DNA of 43,830 nucleotides from Synergistaceae bacterium (GTDB taxonomy: Bacteria; Synergistota; Synergistia; Synergistales; Synergistaceae), in contig JAIROA010000074.1 in the NCBI GenBank assembly GCA_031257775.1, forward strand, positions 1 to 43,830, given 5' to 3'. The notes below the pieces were generated by a model. The model saw only the letters and a program-made list of their open reading frames with translations. It made no database searches and was not told where the DNA came from. Within the stretch, counting starts at the first letter, position 1; the number at the start of each line of letters is the position of its first letter. Positions 18,252 through 27,119 of this stretch are shown here, piece by piece. A program made the position numbers and the translations under genes.

Positions 18252-19373
18252 TTATCCCAGCATGTTGGCCCGTCTGGTCAGCACGGATCCAACTGCCAGA
18301 AACGAGGCGTTCGGCCCCCATGCCGCCGCCATTACCGGGATGAGCCCCGCTTCGCCAAGCGACTTGAGTATCGACATGACGACGTAGTATGCGAAAACTA
18401 TCATGACAGAGAGGCCAAGCCCCAGGCTCGAACTCGAACGCTGAGGCCTGCTCCCGACAGCCGCTCCGAGCAGGACTAAGACAACGCTTGCCCAGGGTAT
18501 GGCTATCCTGAGGTGCATCATCATCCTCAGCTCGGTCGTGTCGTTCCCCTGAAGCGCGGCGTTTTTTATAAGGGCGTAAAGCTCCGTTATCTCCATCTCC
18601 GACGGATCCGCGATCCCCGCGCCAAGCTCGGAAGGCGTCATGGGGAGGCTGAGCCTCTGCCTCTCGAAGCTAAAGAGCGACGAAACCGTGCCGGGGATGC
18701 TCGCGTCGAAAACCTGCCCCTCGTACATCCACCATGACCCGTCTATCCAGTTCCCACGGGCCGCCGTCACGAGCCTGCTTATTTTGCCGCCGTCGAACTC
18801 CTGAATCAGTATGTCGGACATCTCCCCCGTCCTTGGTTTCAGTGACCCGATATAAAGGACCCGCTGGAGCGCCCCGTCCGACTCATCCCTTATGAAGACG
18901 TGTTCCTTGAAAATGGGCGGTATGGTGTGGAAGGCCTCGTAACGCAACACGTTCGCGGCCACCCTTTCGCTCAATGGGACTATCGTCTCGTTCATCGCGA
19001 ATGCTATGACAGAGACGAAAACCCCGGCGATCACGAGCGGCCTCGTTATGCGCCCGAATGATATTCCGGAGGATTTCAGCGCCACGAGTTCCGAGTTGGA
19101 AGACATGCTCCCGAAGCCCAAAAGCGAGGCCAAAAGGCAGCTCATTGGGATCGTAAGCACGATCACCCTTGGGAGGGAGTATAAAAAAAGCCTCATGACC
19201 ACACCAAGCGACACTCCGTTCTGGATGACCAGGTTCGCCAGCCTGAACAGCAGGTCGCCGGCCACGAGTATCACGGTAAACGACATTATGCCGAACAGAA
19301 ACGGCGAGAGCGTCTGCCCGAGGATGAAACGGTCCAGTATGGAAATGCGGATGGGGAAGCGGCGAGATGGCAT
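18252..19373 (-). CDS. LptF/LptG family LPS export permease (YjgP/YjgQ)
   Basis: 373 aa; 'ILDRFILGQTLSPFLFGIMSFTVILVAGDLLFRLANLVIQNGVSLGVVMRLFLYSLPRVIVLTIPMSCLLASLLGFGSMSSNSELVALKSSGISFGRI'. Confidence 0.93.
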   Translation of the reverse strand: MPSRRFPIRISILDRFILGQTLSPFLFGIMSFTVILVAGDLLFRLANLVIQNGVSLGVVMRLFLYSLPRVIVLTIPMSCLLASLLGFGSMSSNSELVALKSSGISFGRITRPLVIAGVFVSVIAFAMNETIVPLSERVAANVLRYEAFHTIPPIFKEHVFIRDESDGALQRVLYIGSLKPRTGEMSDILIQEFDGGKISRLVTAARGNWIDGSWWMYEGQVFDASIPGTVSSLFSFERQRLSLPMTPSELGAGIADPSEMEITELYALIKNAALQGNDTTELRMMMHLRIAIPWASVVLVLLGAAVGSRPQRSSSSLGLGLSVMIVFAYYVVMSILKSLGEAGLIPVMAAAWGPNASFLAVGSVLTRRANMLG

Positions 19374-19376
19374 CCG

Positions 19377-19850
19377 TCAATTCCCGGACTCGTTAAGGGC
19401 GATGATGTGCAAAGCGGCGTCCCGCAGGGCGCCGTGCCCGCCAGGGCGCGGGCTTACCCAGTCGGCTGCCGCCAGCGCCTCTGGCGACGCGTCCGCTACG
19501 GCAATGCCAAGCCCTGCCCACTTCATGCAGCTTATGTCTTGTATGTCGTCCCCGATGAAAGCAATTTCCGAGGCATCAAGCCCCCGGTGCCCGGCCATTG
19601 CCTTGAGGTCGGCGAGCTTGTCCGCCGTGCCGTTCACGACGATGGAGACGCCTAAATCCTTCGCTCTCTGTCCGGTCGGCTTCGAAAAACGCCCGCTGAT
19701 GAAAGCGGTTTCGATGGAGGCGCGTTTCAGCAGCACTATGCCAGTGCCGTCCTTGACATCGAAGCGTTTCATCTCGCGCCCTTCGCCGTCCATGTATATG
19801 CCGCCGTCCGTCAGCGTCCCGTCAACGTCCATTGCGACGAGGCGTATCAT
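19377..19850 (-). CDS. kdsC: 3-deoxy-D-manno-octulosonate 8-phosphate phosphatase, KdsC-type HAD
   Basis: 'IRLVAMDVDGTLTDGGIYMDGEGREMKRFDVKDGTGIVLLKRA', 'IAFIGDDIQDISCMKWAGLGIAVADA'. ATGA overlap with the lpxA stop supports a start at 19850 rather than 19889. Confidence 0.94.
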   Translation of the reverse strand: MIRLVAMDVDGTLTDGGIYMDGEGREMKRFDVKDGTGIVLLKRASIETAFISGRFSKPTGQRAKDLGVSIVVNGTADKLADLKAMAGHRGLDASEIAFIGDDIQDISCMKWAGLGIAVADASPEALAAADWVSPRPGGHGALRDAALHIIALNESGN

Positions 19851-20668
19851 TCGCTGTCCCCTTGCCTCGACGGATTGCGCTCCGCCCACTTAGTCAGACC
19901 CCTCCTCGTGGATTTGACGAATGAAATTATCTCGCCCGCGAAATCATCCCCCGCGAAATTTTTCTCCACGAGCGCGATCGCCTCGCTTCGCGTGACATGC
20001 CTGTCGTAAAGCATCCTGTAAATATTCCTGATGCGCGTCCTCTGTTCCTGCGTGAAGCCGTTTCTCCTGAGGCCTATGGTATTGATCCCATGCACCCTCG
20101 CCGGCACTCCGTCCGCTATGGAATAAGGGGGGATGTCCTTTATTATTTTAGCCATCCCGCCTATCATAGCGTAAGAGCCTACCTTTACGAACTGGTGAAG
20201 CCCGGCCATCCCTCCGACCACGACGTTATCTCCCAGCTCCGCGTGACCGGAAAATCCCGCTTTGTTCGTGACGGTGCAGTTTGCGCCGATGCGGACGTTA
20301 TGTCCCAAGTGGCACCCTTCCATCAGCATTGTCCCGGCGCCAACGAACGTTTCCCTGCCCTCTCCGGTCGCCCTGTGTATCGTTATGTTTTCGCGGAGTA
20401 TCACGCCGTCCGCTATGCGCACGAAGGAGATTTCTCCGGAAAAGTCGTGATCCTGCGGCGGCCCGCCCAGCACCGTGTTCTCGAAAATGCGGCAGTCCAT
20501 GCCGATCTCGACATAGCCTCCGATTTTGACGAACGCTTCAAGGCGCGTCCCGTTTCCAATTTTAGCCCCGCCGTCTATAATCGTGTAAGGCCCTACCTCG
20601 ACGCCCGTGCCAAGCTCCGCGGAAGGCGAAACCAGCGCCGTTGGGTGAATCGCAACGCTAGCGCCCAT
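19847..20668 (-). CDS. lpxA: Acyl-ACP--UDP-N-acetylglucosamine O-acyltransferase
   Basis: 273 aa left-handed beta-helix hexapeptide protein; 'IHPTALVSPSAELGTGVEVGPYTII', 'GHNVRIGANCTVTNKAGFSGHAELGDNVVVGGMAGLHQFVKVGSYAMIGG', 'GVPARVHGINTIGLRRNGF'. Confidence 0.95.
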   Translation of the reverse strand: MGASVAIHPTALVSPSAELGTGVEVGPYTIIDGGAKIGNGTRLEAFVKIGGYVEIGMDCRIFENTVLGGPPQDHDFSGEISFVRIADGVILRENITIHRATGEGRETFVGAGTMLMEGCHLGHNVRIGANCTVTNKAGFSGHAELGDNVVVGGMAGLHQFVKVGSYAMIGGMAKIIKDIPPYSIADGVPARVHGINTIGLRRNGFTQEQRTRIRNIYRMLYDRHVTRSEAIALVEKNFAGDDFAGEIISFVKSTRRGLTKWAERNPSRQGDSE

Positions 20669-20672
20669 CGTT

Positions 20673-21182
20673 TCAGTCCAGTCCCTGCCGCATTGTAAGG
20701 TTAGTGGCGCTCACGAAGCCTATGGTCGCCTCCGCCGCGATCTCCCCGTCGACGGTGCCGACGAATTTCATCTTTCCGGCCTTGCCCCTGAACCTGAGCA
20801 GCGTGGCCTCCGTGATGAGCTGATCCCCGGGCTTGACCGGCCTCCGGAATTTCGCCTCGTAGACTGTCGTTATAAAGACTATCCTTCTTTCGCTCTCCGG
20901 GACGTCGTTCTTTTCCTGCTCGCTTGCCATCATCACGCAGCCTACCTGCCCCATAGCCTCCAGGATCAGCACTCCGGGCATGACAGGCTCCGCTGGGAAG
21001 TGTCCCTGAAAGAAGGGCTCGTTTATCGTTACGTTCTTGAGCCCCACTATCTTCTTTTCAGGCCCGTCCGTTTTTATCTCCAGGATGCGATCTACCAGAA
21101 GAAACGGGTATCTGTGAGGGAGAAAATCCATTATCCTGTTTATGTCGAATACGTAAGAATTGTTATTGGCTCTGTTTTCCAT
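20673..21182 (-). CDS. fabZ: 3-hydroxyacyl-ACP dehydratase FabZ
   Basis: 169 aa; 'FLPHRYPFLLVDRILEI', 'NEPFFQGHFPAEPVMPGVLILEAMGQVG'. Confidence 0.95.
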   Translation of the reverse strand: MENRANNNSYVFDINRIMDFLPHRYPFLLVDRILEIKTDGPEKKIVGLKNVTINEPFFQGHFPAEPVMPGVLILEAMGQVGCVMMASEQEKNDVPESERRIVFITTVYEAKFRRPVKPGDQLITEATLLRFRGKAGKMKFVGTVDGEIAAEATIGFVSATNLTMRQGLD

Positions 21183-21194
21183 GAGTCCGCCTCC

Positions 21195-22028
21195 TTATTT
21201 TATTGCGGATGCCGCAAGGCGGGCCGCAAGGCCCAAATGAAGCCTGTGGCCGCCCCGGACGCAAATATAATGGGCTGTCGGGATATTTCCGTTAAGCGCC
21301 AGGTCGCCTAAGAGGTCGAGTATTTTGTGCGCCGCGCACTCGCCGTCCATTCTGGACGGCGGATCGTTCAGAGGGCCATTCTCCCCGAACACAAGCGTGT
21401 TCGCGAGCGTGCCTCCCGCGGCCAGACCCGCTTTTCTCAGATGCTCGACCTCGGACATGAGCGCGAACGTGCGGGCAGGCGCCACCTCTTTCGCGAACGA
21501 CTCGGGCGTTATCACGGCATCTTTAATTGCTGTCCCTATCGCGGTGCCTGGATAGTCTATCATATACGTGACGCGCAAGGTTTCCGACGGGATTGCCGTG
21601 ACGCTTGACGCGCCATGCGCGACGCATATAGGGGCAATGACGACTTTTACGTCCGCGGGCACGTCCTTTTCGGCTATTCCGGCCTCCGTGAGCCCAGTGA
21701 CGTAGGGCAGGGCGCTCCCGTCCAGGATCGGGAATTCCGTGCCGGATTGCGCCTCGATGATCGCGTCGCTTATCGAAAGCCCGGCCAGAGCGCCTAGGAG
21801 ATGCTCGACTGTTCTGAGGCGCTGTCCGCCCGGAAAGGCAATGGATGTGCTTCTTAGCGCTTCGCAGGGGCGCGCGTCCGTTATGGGGTGAATATCCCCG
21901 CCGAACCTGAAACGGATGCCGGTGCCATCCCAAAGCGGCAGGACCGTCACGGACGCGCTATGGCCGGAATGGATCCCGATCCCCTCAAAAGCGGCGGTTT
22001 TTTTAATTGTCCTTCTTTTTAGCGTCAT
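21195..22028 (-). CDS. lpxC: UDP-3-O-acyl-N-acetylglucosamine deacetylase
   Basis: 'RRTIKKTAAFEGIGIHSGHSASVTVLP', 'RTVEHLLGALAGLSISDAIIEAQSGTEFPILDGSALPYV', 'DGECAAHKILDLLGDLAL'. Start set at the internal ATG (22028); the longest ORF begins at 22070. Confidence 0.94.
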   Translation of the reverse strand: MTLKRRTIKKTAAFEGIGIHSGHSASVTVLPLWDGTGIRFRFGGDIHPITDARPCEALRSTSIAFPGGQRLRTVEHLLGALAGLSISDAIIEAQSGTEFPILDGSALPYVTGLTEAGIAEKDVPADVKVVIAPICVAHGASSVTAIPSETLRVTYMIDYPGTAIGTAIKDAVITPESFAKEVAPARTFALMSEVEHLRKAGLAAGGTLANTLVFGENGPLNDPPSRMDGECAAHKILDLLGDLALNGNIPTAHYICVRGGHRLHLGLAARLAASAIK

Positions 22029-23055
22029 GGTCAATCGCCGCCTGTGAAAAAACGGAAAAGAGCTTCTCAAGCCGCCTCAAGCGCTCCGCCATGTCGCGGA
22101 CGTGGCGGAGCGAGGCCTGAAACCTGTTTTCCGTGCCTCGGTCCTGAGCCGGGAAGCCGGAAATCGTCATCCCGTCCTTTACGTCCTTTGTGACGCCGGA
22201 TCTGCCCGCGACCGTCACCCCGCTGCCGATGGAAACGTGATCGGCTATGCCGGACATTCCAGCGATTAATGCGCCTCGTCCGATTTTGGCGCTCCCGCCT
22301 ACGGCGGAGCAGCCCGCTATTACGCTGTCTTCCCCAATATCGCAGTTATGCGCTATGTGAAGCAGGCTTCCGAGCTTCACGCCGCGCCGCACCCTCGTCA
22401 CGCCGAACGTCGCGCGGTCTATCGTGCTGTTCGGGCCGACCTCCACGTCGTCCTCTATTATGACCGTCCCTATCTGGGGAATTTTTTTCCACGAGCCGTC
22501 CGGCGCAGGGACATGGCCAAAGCCGTCGCAGCCTACGGTGACGCCTGAGTGCAGTATTACGCGGCTGCCTATCTTGACGAAGTCGTGAACGGCGACGCCC
22601 GCTTCAAGCGTCGAGCAGGCGCCCACTGTGACGGACTTTCCGACATATACGTTTGCCCGAAGCACAGCGCCGCCGCCTATCATGGCGCCATCCGAGACGA
22701 CGCAGCATGGCCCGATATGGGCGCTTGGGGCGATATCGCATCCGGCGCCGACCACAGCGCTTGGGTGAATGCCGGCTTCCGGCCTCTCGCGTGGGTCGAA
22801 AAGCGGGAGGATGTCGGCAAGGGCCTCCCGGGGGGAATCATGCTCGATCCCGTCATGCCCTCGCAGCAGACCTTTTCGGGCCAGCAGGGGAGTCGTAAGA
22901 GGGATTCCCTGAAGCGACGAGTCTTTCCAAACCACGCAGAGCTTGTCGTCAGCGCAAGCCTCAGGAGCGCAAACGCCGCAGACCACGCGGGACGCGTCGC
23001 CTACGGCAATGCCTCCCGTTATCTCGGCCACGTATGCCAGTGAGATCGCTTTCAT
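22003..23055 (-). CDS. lpxD: UDP-3-O-(3-hydroxyacyl)glucosamine N-acyltransferase
   Basis: 350 aa; 'GIHPSAVVGAGCDIAPSAHIGPCCVVSDGAMIGGGAVLRANVYVG', 'VTVGCDGFGHVPAPDGSWKKIPQIGTVIIEDDVEVGPNSTIDRATFG'. Confidence 0.95.
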   Translation of the reverse strand: MKAISLAYVAEITGGIAVGDASRVVCGVCAPEACADDKLCVVWKDSSLQGIPLTTPLLARKGLLRGHDGIEHDSPREALADILPLFDPRERPEAGIHPSAVVGAGCDIAPSAHIGPCCVVSDGAMIGGGAVLRANVYVGKSVTVGACSTLEAGVAVHDFVKIGSRVILHSGVTVGCDGFGHVPAPDGSWKKIPQIGTVIIEDDVEVGPNSTIDRATFGVTRVRRGVKLGSLLHIAHNCDIGEDSVIAGCSAVGGSAKIGRGALIAGMSGIADHVSIGSGVTVAGRSGVTKDVKDGMTISGFPAQDRGTENRFQASLRHVRDMAERLRRLEKLFSVFSQAAIDHDAKKKDN

Positions 23056-23072
23056 AGGGCGTGCCTCCTAAA

Positions 23073-24350
23073 TCACAAATTCACGAGAGCGCGGACGTTC
23101 CAGGGATCGTCGTTTCTGGAATCGTAGTGCAGCTCCAGGGATATGAAATCGTTTATTCTGTAGCCGACCGCGCCGTTAGCGTCGCCGTCCTCGCTGTAGC
23201 GTATCCATCCGTAAGGGCTTCTCTGGCGCGAATCCAGCGAGGCCCGCACCCACCAGACGCTGTCTGTATCGCTCCACTCGCCGCCAAGCCAGACATTGCG
23301 CCACGGAGACCATCTCGTCCCGAGCCTCGTTTCGACGTTCCAGTCGTCGAGCGCCATGACGATCTCCGTGTAAAGCTCCATGTCCCAGTGCGGGAAAATC
23401 TGAGCGCGTCTGCCGAAATGCAGCCCGGCTTCCGGGAATTTATCCTCCGCGCCGGCGTAGACCGCCATCCACACCCATACCGCGTAACGGCGGCTCTCGA
23501 GGTCTATCTGCACGTCCGTGATGGGGCCCGTTTTGATCGTCATCTCAGGCTCTGCCTTTGCCTGATCGACGAGCCGCGTGTCGTTCAGTATTTTTTTGCC
23601 CAGTTCGGCGAAATCCTCCCGGTGGCGCTCCAGCCACGGGACTGGGAGGCCGATTGCCGGGGCGAAACCAGCCAGCAGCGTGTCCCGAAGGCCGGAGTGC
23701 AGCACGGCCGGTATGGAGCTGGAGCTGATCTCGGACGTCACCGCCAAGGACAGGGGCTGTTCCGGCACGAACGATACTTCAAGGAGCGTGGCCTCCTGAG
23801 CGCTGCGCACTATGAGGGATATCCTCCAGCCCGGAAGCCGTTCGCGGCACAGTCCCTCCACCGCCTTTTTCAGGTCCGCGTCCCCCCACGACAGTGCCTC
23901 GATCGGAACGCCAAGCATCATGGGAAGCAGATTTTCCGCGATATCGGCCGTGTCGGCCTCGAACCAGCCGTCTACCGGAGGGGCGAGGTTAGGGCGGACG
24001 ATCGCCACATCCCAATAGGGCTTTTCCGAAGTGGCACGCAGCCTGACGGTCATGTCCCCGCCCGTTTCGAAACTTACCGCCTCCACTGAGTAGCCCAGGA
24101 GCAAACGATCCGCCACGACGGTCACGAGCCGTTCTTTCGTCTCGTCAGTCTCGTCTTTGGGAATATGCTCCAATACAGCATTCAGGCTTCGCTCCGCGGC
24201 GGACGCGAGCCATGCGTTCAGCCCGTCGGTTTTCACCGCCGCCTCCAGAGGCAGGGCCCAGAACGTCAAAAAGAACAGAGTTGCGACGACGGCACCCGCA
24301 ACTCCGGAAAAACTGCCAGACGGACGAAGGAACCTAGAACATTTCCCCAA
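23073..24350 (-). CDS. Uncharacterised envelope/outer-membrane protein (predicted signal peptide, possible C-terminal beta-strand region)
   Basis: 425 aa; N-terminal hydrophobic signal 'VAGAVVATLFFLTFWALPLEAAVKT'; C-terminal alternating aromatic strands 'NVETRLGTRWSPWRNVWLGGEWSDTDSVWWVRASLDSRQRSPYGWIRYSEDGDANGAVGYRINDFISLELHYDSRNDDPWNVRALVNL'. Overlaps the bamA stop by 17 nt. Confidence 0.75.
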   Translation of the reverse strand: MGKCSRFLRPSGSFSGVAGAVVATLFFLTFWALPLEAAVKTDGLNAWLASAAERSLNAVLEHIPKDETDETKERLVTVVADRLLLGYSVEAVSFETGGDMTVRLRATSEKPYWDVAIVRPNLAPPVDGWFEADTADIAENLLPMMLGVPIEALSWGDADLKKAVEGLCRERLPGWRISLIVRSAQEATLLEVSFVPEQPLSLAVTSEISSSSIPAVLHSGLRDTLLAGFAPAIGLPVPWLERHREDFAELGKKILNDTRLVDQAKAEPEMTIKTGPITDVQIDLESRRYAVWVWMAVYAGAEDKFPEAGLHFGRRAQIFPHWDMELYTEIVMALDDWNVETRLGTRWSPWRNVWLGGEWSDTDSVWWVRASLDSRQRSPYGWIRYSEDGDANGAVGYRINDFISLELHYDSRNDDPWNVRALVNL

Positions 24351-26277
24351 ATCCGAAATGCACCCTCGATTCGTCGTTGCCCTGCGCGAAGTCGAGCCTC
24401 AGGTTGCCCAGAGGGGTCCGCAGCCTCACGCCCAAGCCGTACGCGTCAGCCATGTCCCCGAAGTCGAAATGTTCGTCGTTGCGGCTGTCCCAGACCTTGC
24501 CTATATCGTAGAACAGCACGACCGATACGCTCCTATGCACAGGCAGGCGCAGCTCGCCGTTGAAGAGGAACATCTGATCGCCCCTGAACCGCTTGTCCTC
24601 GTAGCCCCTAAGCGTGTTGTCCCCTCCCAGCGTGTAGTCGACCGCCCAGGGGAGATATCCGTCCGCGTCGCCTATCATCATGCGCATGGCAAGGATCGGC
24701 GGCACGTCGTCCACGGTAAAGTTCCTCTCGAACATTTCGGTGAGGATTCCGAGCTGCGCGTAGTATCTCACGTCCAGCCAGTATTTCAGGTAGGACCACT
24801 GGCCGCCTAGGAAATCAAGCCCCTTTTCGAGGTGGATCGTCTCGTTGTCCCCCTTCGGGAACGGCGCGTATATATCCATGTTGTCCCGCTTAAGGACTCC
24901 CGAGAGCATGAAGTTTTCGCCGCTCTGCATCTCCTCGTACTGCGCCGGAGTGGGCGTGGCGTCCGAGTGAGGGTTGATGCTGACGTCCTGCCATTCGGCA
25001 GTCAGGAACCAGCTCAGTTTCGAGCGCTCGGAGAATTTGCGCCCCGCGCCTATGTATGCGCCCTTGCGGTCCTCGTCATATTCGAACTGATATTCGTTGT
25101 CCTGGTAGTAACTCAGGTCGTCCCAGGCCCGCTTGTAAGCGCCGAGGCGCCACGCGAATACCTTCGGATCCATGAACGGCTGCTCCAGCGTGAGCCAGTA
25201 TTGCTCGCGGGTGCCGACCTCGAAGCCGATCCCAAGATTCTCGCCTCTGCCGCGCCAGTTGTTGTCGCTGTAAGAGAGGCCGCCGCTAAACCCGCTCTGC
25301 GTGCCGTAGCCTACCGACACGCCTATCCTGGCTGTCTTTGCCTCCGCGAGCGTCAGTATCAGATTTATTATGTCGGGCGTCTCGCCCGGCTCGAAACCCA
25401 CGCTCACGTCCTCGAAGTAGCCGAGCCCCTGGAGCTTGCCCAGCGTGTAGCGGAGCCTGGTCGCGTTGAACAGGTCTCCGGATTTTATGGCTATCTGGCG
25501 TTCGATCACGTAGGTTTTCGTCCTCTTGTTGCCCTGGATGATCACGTCGCCTATTTTGGGCTCCACGACATATACATTCACGACGTTGCCCTCTACCCTC
25601 ACGTCGTTCACGCGGGCCATGACATACCCGTCCTGCTGATACTTATCCTTGAGCCTCTGGAGGTCGTTCCGGAAGAATACCCGGTTGAATATCATTCCGG
25701 GCTTCGTGAAGCAGATATCGAGAAGCTGATCCGTCGAATAGATGGTGTTTCCGTGGAAGGTTATGTCTTCAATTATGGGGTTTTCCGTCACGATGAATAT
25801 AACGTTGGCGCCATCTGCCTCATCCTCTATGCGGAAGTCCACGTTCGAGAAAAATCCCAGCTCGTATATCGCGTCCGCGTCCCTTGACAGCCGGCTCTGA
25901 TCCATCGGCGTGCCGGCCTGTGAGGAAACGACGGATAGAATATGCTCGCTGACCACTTCCGTGTTGCCTTCCACCCTTATCCCGAGTATCGGCTGCGTCT
26001 GAAGCTCCGGGCGTATTCTCCCGCGCCGCTCGGGTGGCGCGATGTCCGGAAGAGTGTCTATGCCGTCCCGCGTTTCGACGTTGGAGAGATCCATTTCCGG
26101 CGCGGGCATCCTTGCCGGATCCGGTTCGCCTATGGTGACCGGCACCCCCCCGATCTCGGGGTCTGCCGCTAAAGCCTGCGCCGCGGCGAACTGCATCAGG
26201 AAGAATGCCAAAAGGAAGGCTAAAATCCCGTGGATGGGGATACCCTTTGAAAAAAGACGAATTTTAAAGATCAACAC
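24334..26277 (-). CDS. bamA: Outer membrane protein assembly factor BamA (POTRA plus Omp85 barrel)
   Basis: 647 aa; 'ILGIRVEGNTEVVSEHILSVVSSQAGTPMDQSRLSRDADAIYELGFFSNVDF', barrel motifs 'GGDNTLRGYEDKRFRGDQMFLFNGELRLPV', terminal '...HFGFGEMF' ending in Phe. Confidence 0.94.
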   Translation of the reverse strand: MLIFKIRLFSKGIPIHGILAFLLAFFLMQFAAAQALAADPEIGGVPVTIGEPDPARMPAPEMDLSNVETRDGIDTLPDIAPPERRGRIRPELQTQPILGIRVEGNTEVVSEHILSVVSSQAGTPMDQSRLSRDADAIYELGFFSNVDFRIEDEADGANVIFIVTENPIIEDITFHGNTIYSTDQLLDICFTKPGMIFNRVFFRNDLQRLKDKYQQDGYVMARVNDVRVEGNVVNVYVVEPKIGDVIIQGNKRTKTYVIERQIAIKSGDLFNATRLRYTLGKLQGLGYFEDVSVGFEPGETPDIINLILTLAEAKTARIGVSVGYGTQSGFSGGLSYSDNNWRGRGENLGIGFEVGTREQYWLTLEQPFMDPKVFAWRLGAYKRAWDDLSYYQDNEYQFEYDEDRKGAYIGAGRKFSERSKLSWFLTAEWQDVSINPHSDATPTPAQYEEMQSGENFMLSGVLKRDNMDIYAPFPKGDNETIHLEKGLDFLGGQWSYLKYWLDVRYYAQLGILTEMFERNFTVDDVPPILAMRMMIGDADGYLPWAVDYTLGGDNTLRGYEDKRFRGDQMFLFNGELRLPVHRSVSVVLFYDIGKVWDSRNDEHFDFGDMADAYGLGVRLRTPLGNLRLDFAQGNDESRVHFGFGEMF

Positions 26278-26342
26278 GAACCAACCCCCAGCAAAAGCTA
26301 TTGTAAAGCCTCTTGATTATATATTTTAACAGGCGCCTTATT

Positions 26343-27110
26343 TTAATCCGCCGTCCCCTGATTCGTCAAAACAGGCATGATCGTCACAGCCGGTTCGGAC
26401 ACCCTAAGCGCCCTCTGTCCTATCTGAATGAGAGAGATGACTTCCTCGACAGTCGGGGACTCCTGCTCTTTAGGTTCAGATGCCGGAATGGCCGCAGACG
26501 GCGCCGCCGCGGTCTCGGCAATCCTGACGGCAGGCGCCCTTCGCGCCGGCCTTTCCGTTTCGGCCGCGGCCGCGCCGGGGCTCGCCTGTGCCGGCAGCTC
26601 TATGCTGTCCGGCAGCTCTATGGAAAGAACGACCGTCCCTGTGTTTCTGTTGCTCAATGTCTCGCGCAGCGCGTTTAGTATGTCGCTTTCGGTGCTGGTG
26701 AGAAGCGCGATGGAATCCGGCTGGAATCCGTAAAACACCCTGTCCTGCTCCGTGGAGAGCGGAAGCCCGGCTGCCAGCACGAACACCGCCGAAAGGGAGG
26801 CAACCTTCAGGCAGCAGAAGAGCGTTTTCTTAAGTGATCTTTCTGGGATTCGCGCGGCTTCGTTTTCTGCTTTTTCCCATAGTTCTTCGCGGAATTCCCT
26901 CGTCTCGGCCTCCATGCACCCGATTTCCATTATAGCCTCTGCCCATGCGCCGCACCGGCAGGCCTCGACGCAACGCTTTAGCCAGCGCTCTATTCTCTTC
27001 AGCCTCTTGTCGAAAACGTTCTTATCAGTCTTTTTGCCGGCTTCGTCCATTATCACATCGCCTCCGGTCACGTCTTGCGGGAAGCTGAACATCGTCCCGC
27101 GCGATATCAT
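26343..27110 (-). CDS. Single-pass membrane protein, candidate anti-sigma factor partner of the adjacent sigma factor
   Basis: About 255 aa; charged N-terminal domain, one TM ('LFCCLKVASLSAVFVLAAGLPL'), Pro/Ala-rich distal domain. Starts within about 10 nt of the sigma stop. ATG at 27110; alternative GTG 27116 or ATG 27050 preceded by GGAGG. Confidence 0.6.
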   Translation of the reverse strand: MISRGTMFSFPQDVTGGDVIMDEAGKKTDKNVFDKRLKRIERWLKRCVEACRCGAWAEAIMEIGCMEAETREFREELWEKAENEAARIPERSLKKTLFCCLKVASLSAVFVLAAGLPLSTEQDRVFYGFQPDSIALLTSTESDILNALRETLSNRNTGTVVLSIELPDSIELPAQASPGAAAAETERPARRAPAVRIAETAAAPSAAIPASEPKEQESPTVEEVISLIQIGQRALRVSEPAVTIMPVLTNQGTAD

Positions 27111-27119
27111 TCTCACCTG

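Noticed and set aside
19006-19893. 295-aa ORF on the + strand
   Set aside because: Antisense across the lptF/G-type gene and kdsC, both with clear family motifs.
23061-24089. 342-aa ORF on the + strand
   Set aside because: Antisense to the coupled envelope-protein gene; Arg/His-rich shadow composition, no domain or SD context.
24832-25887. 351-aa ORF on the + strand
   Set aside because: Antisense to the well-supported bamA; a high-GC shadow ORF with no recognisable domain.
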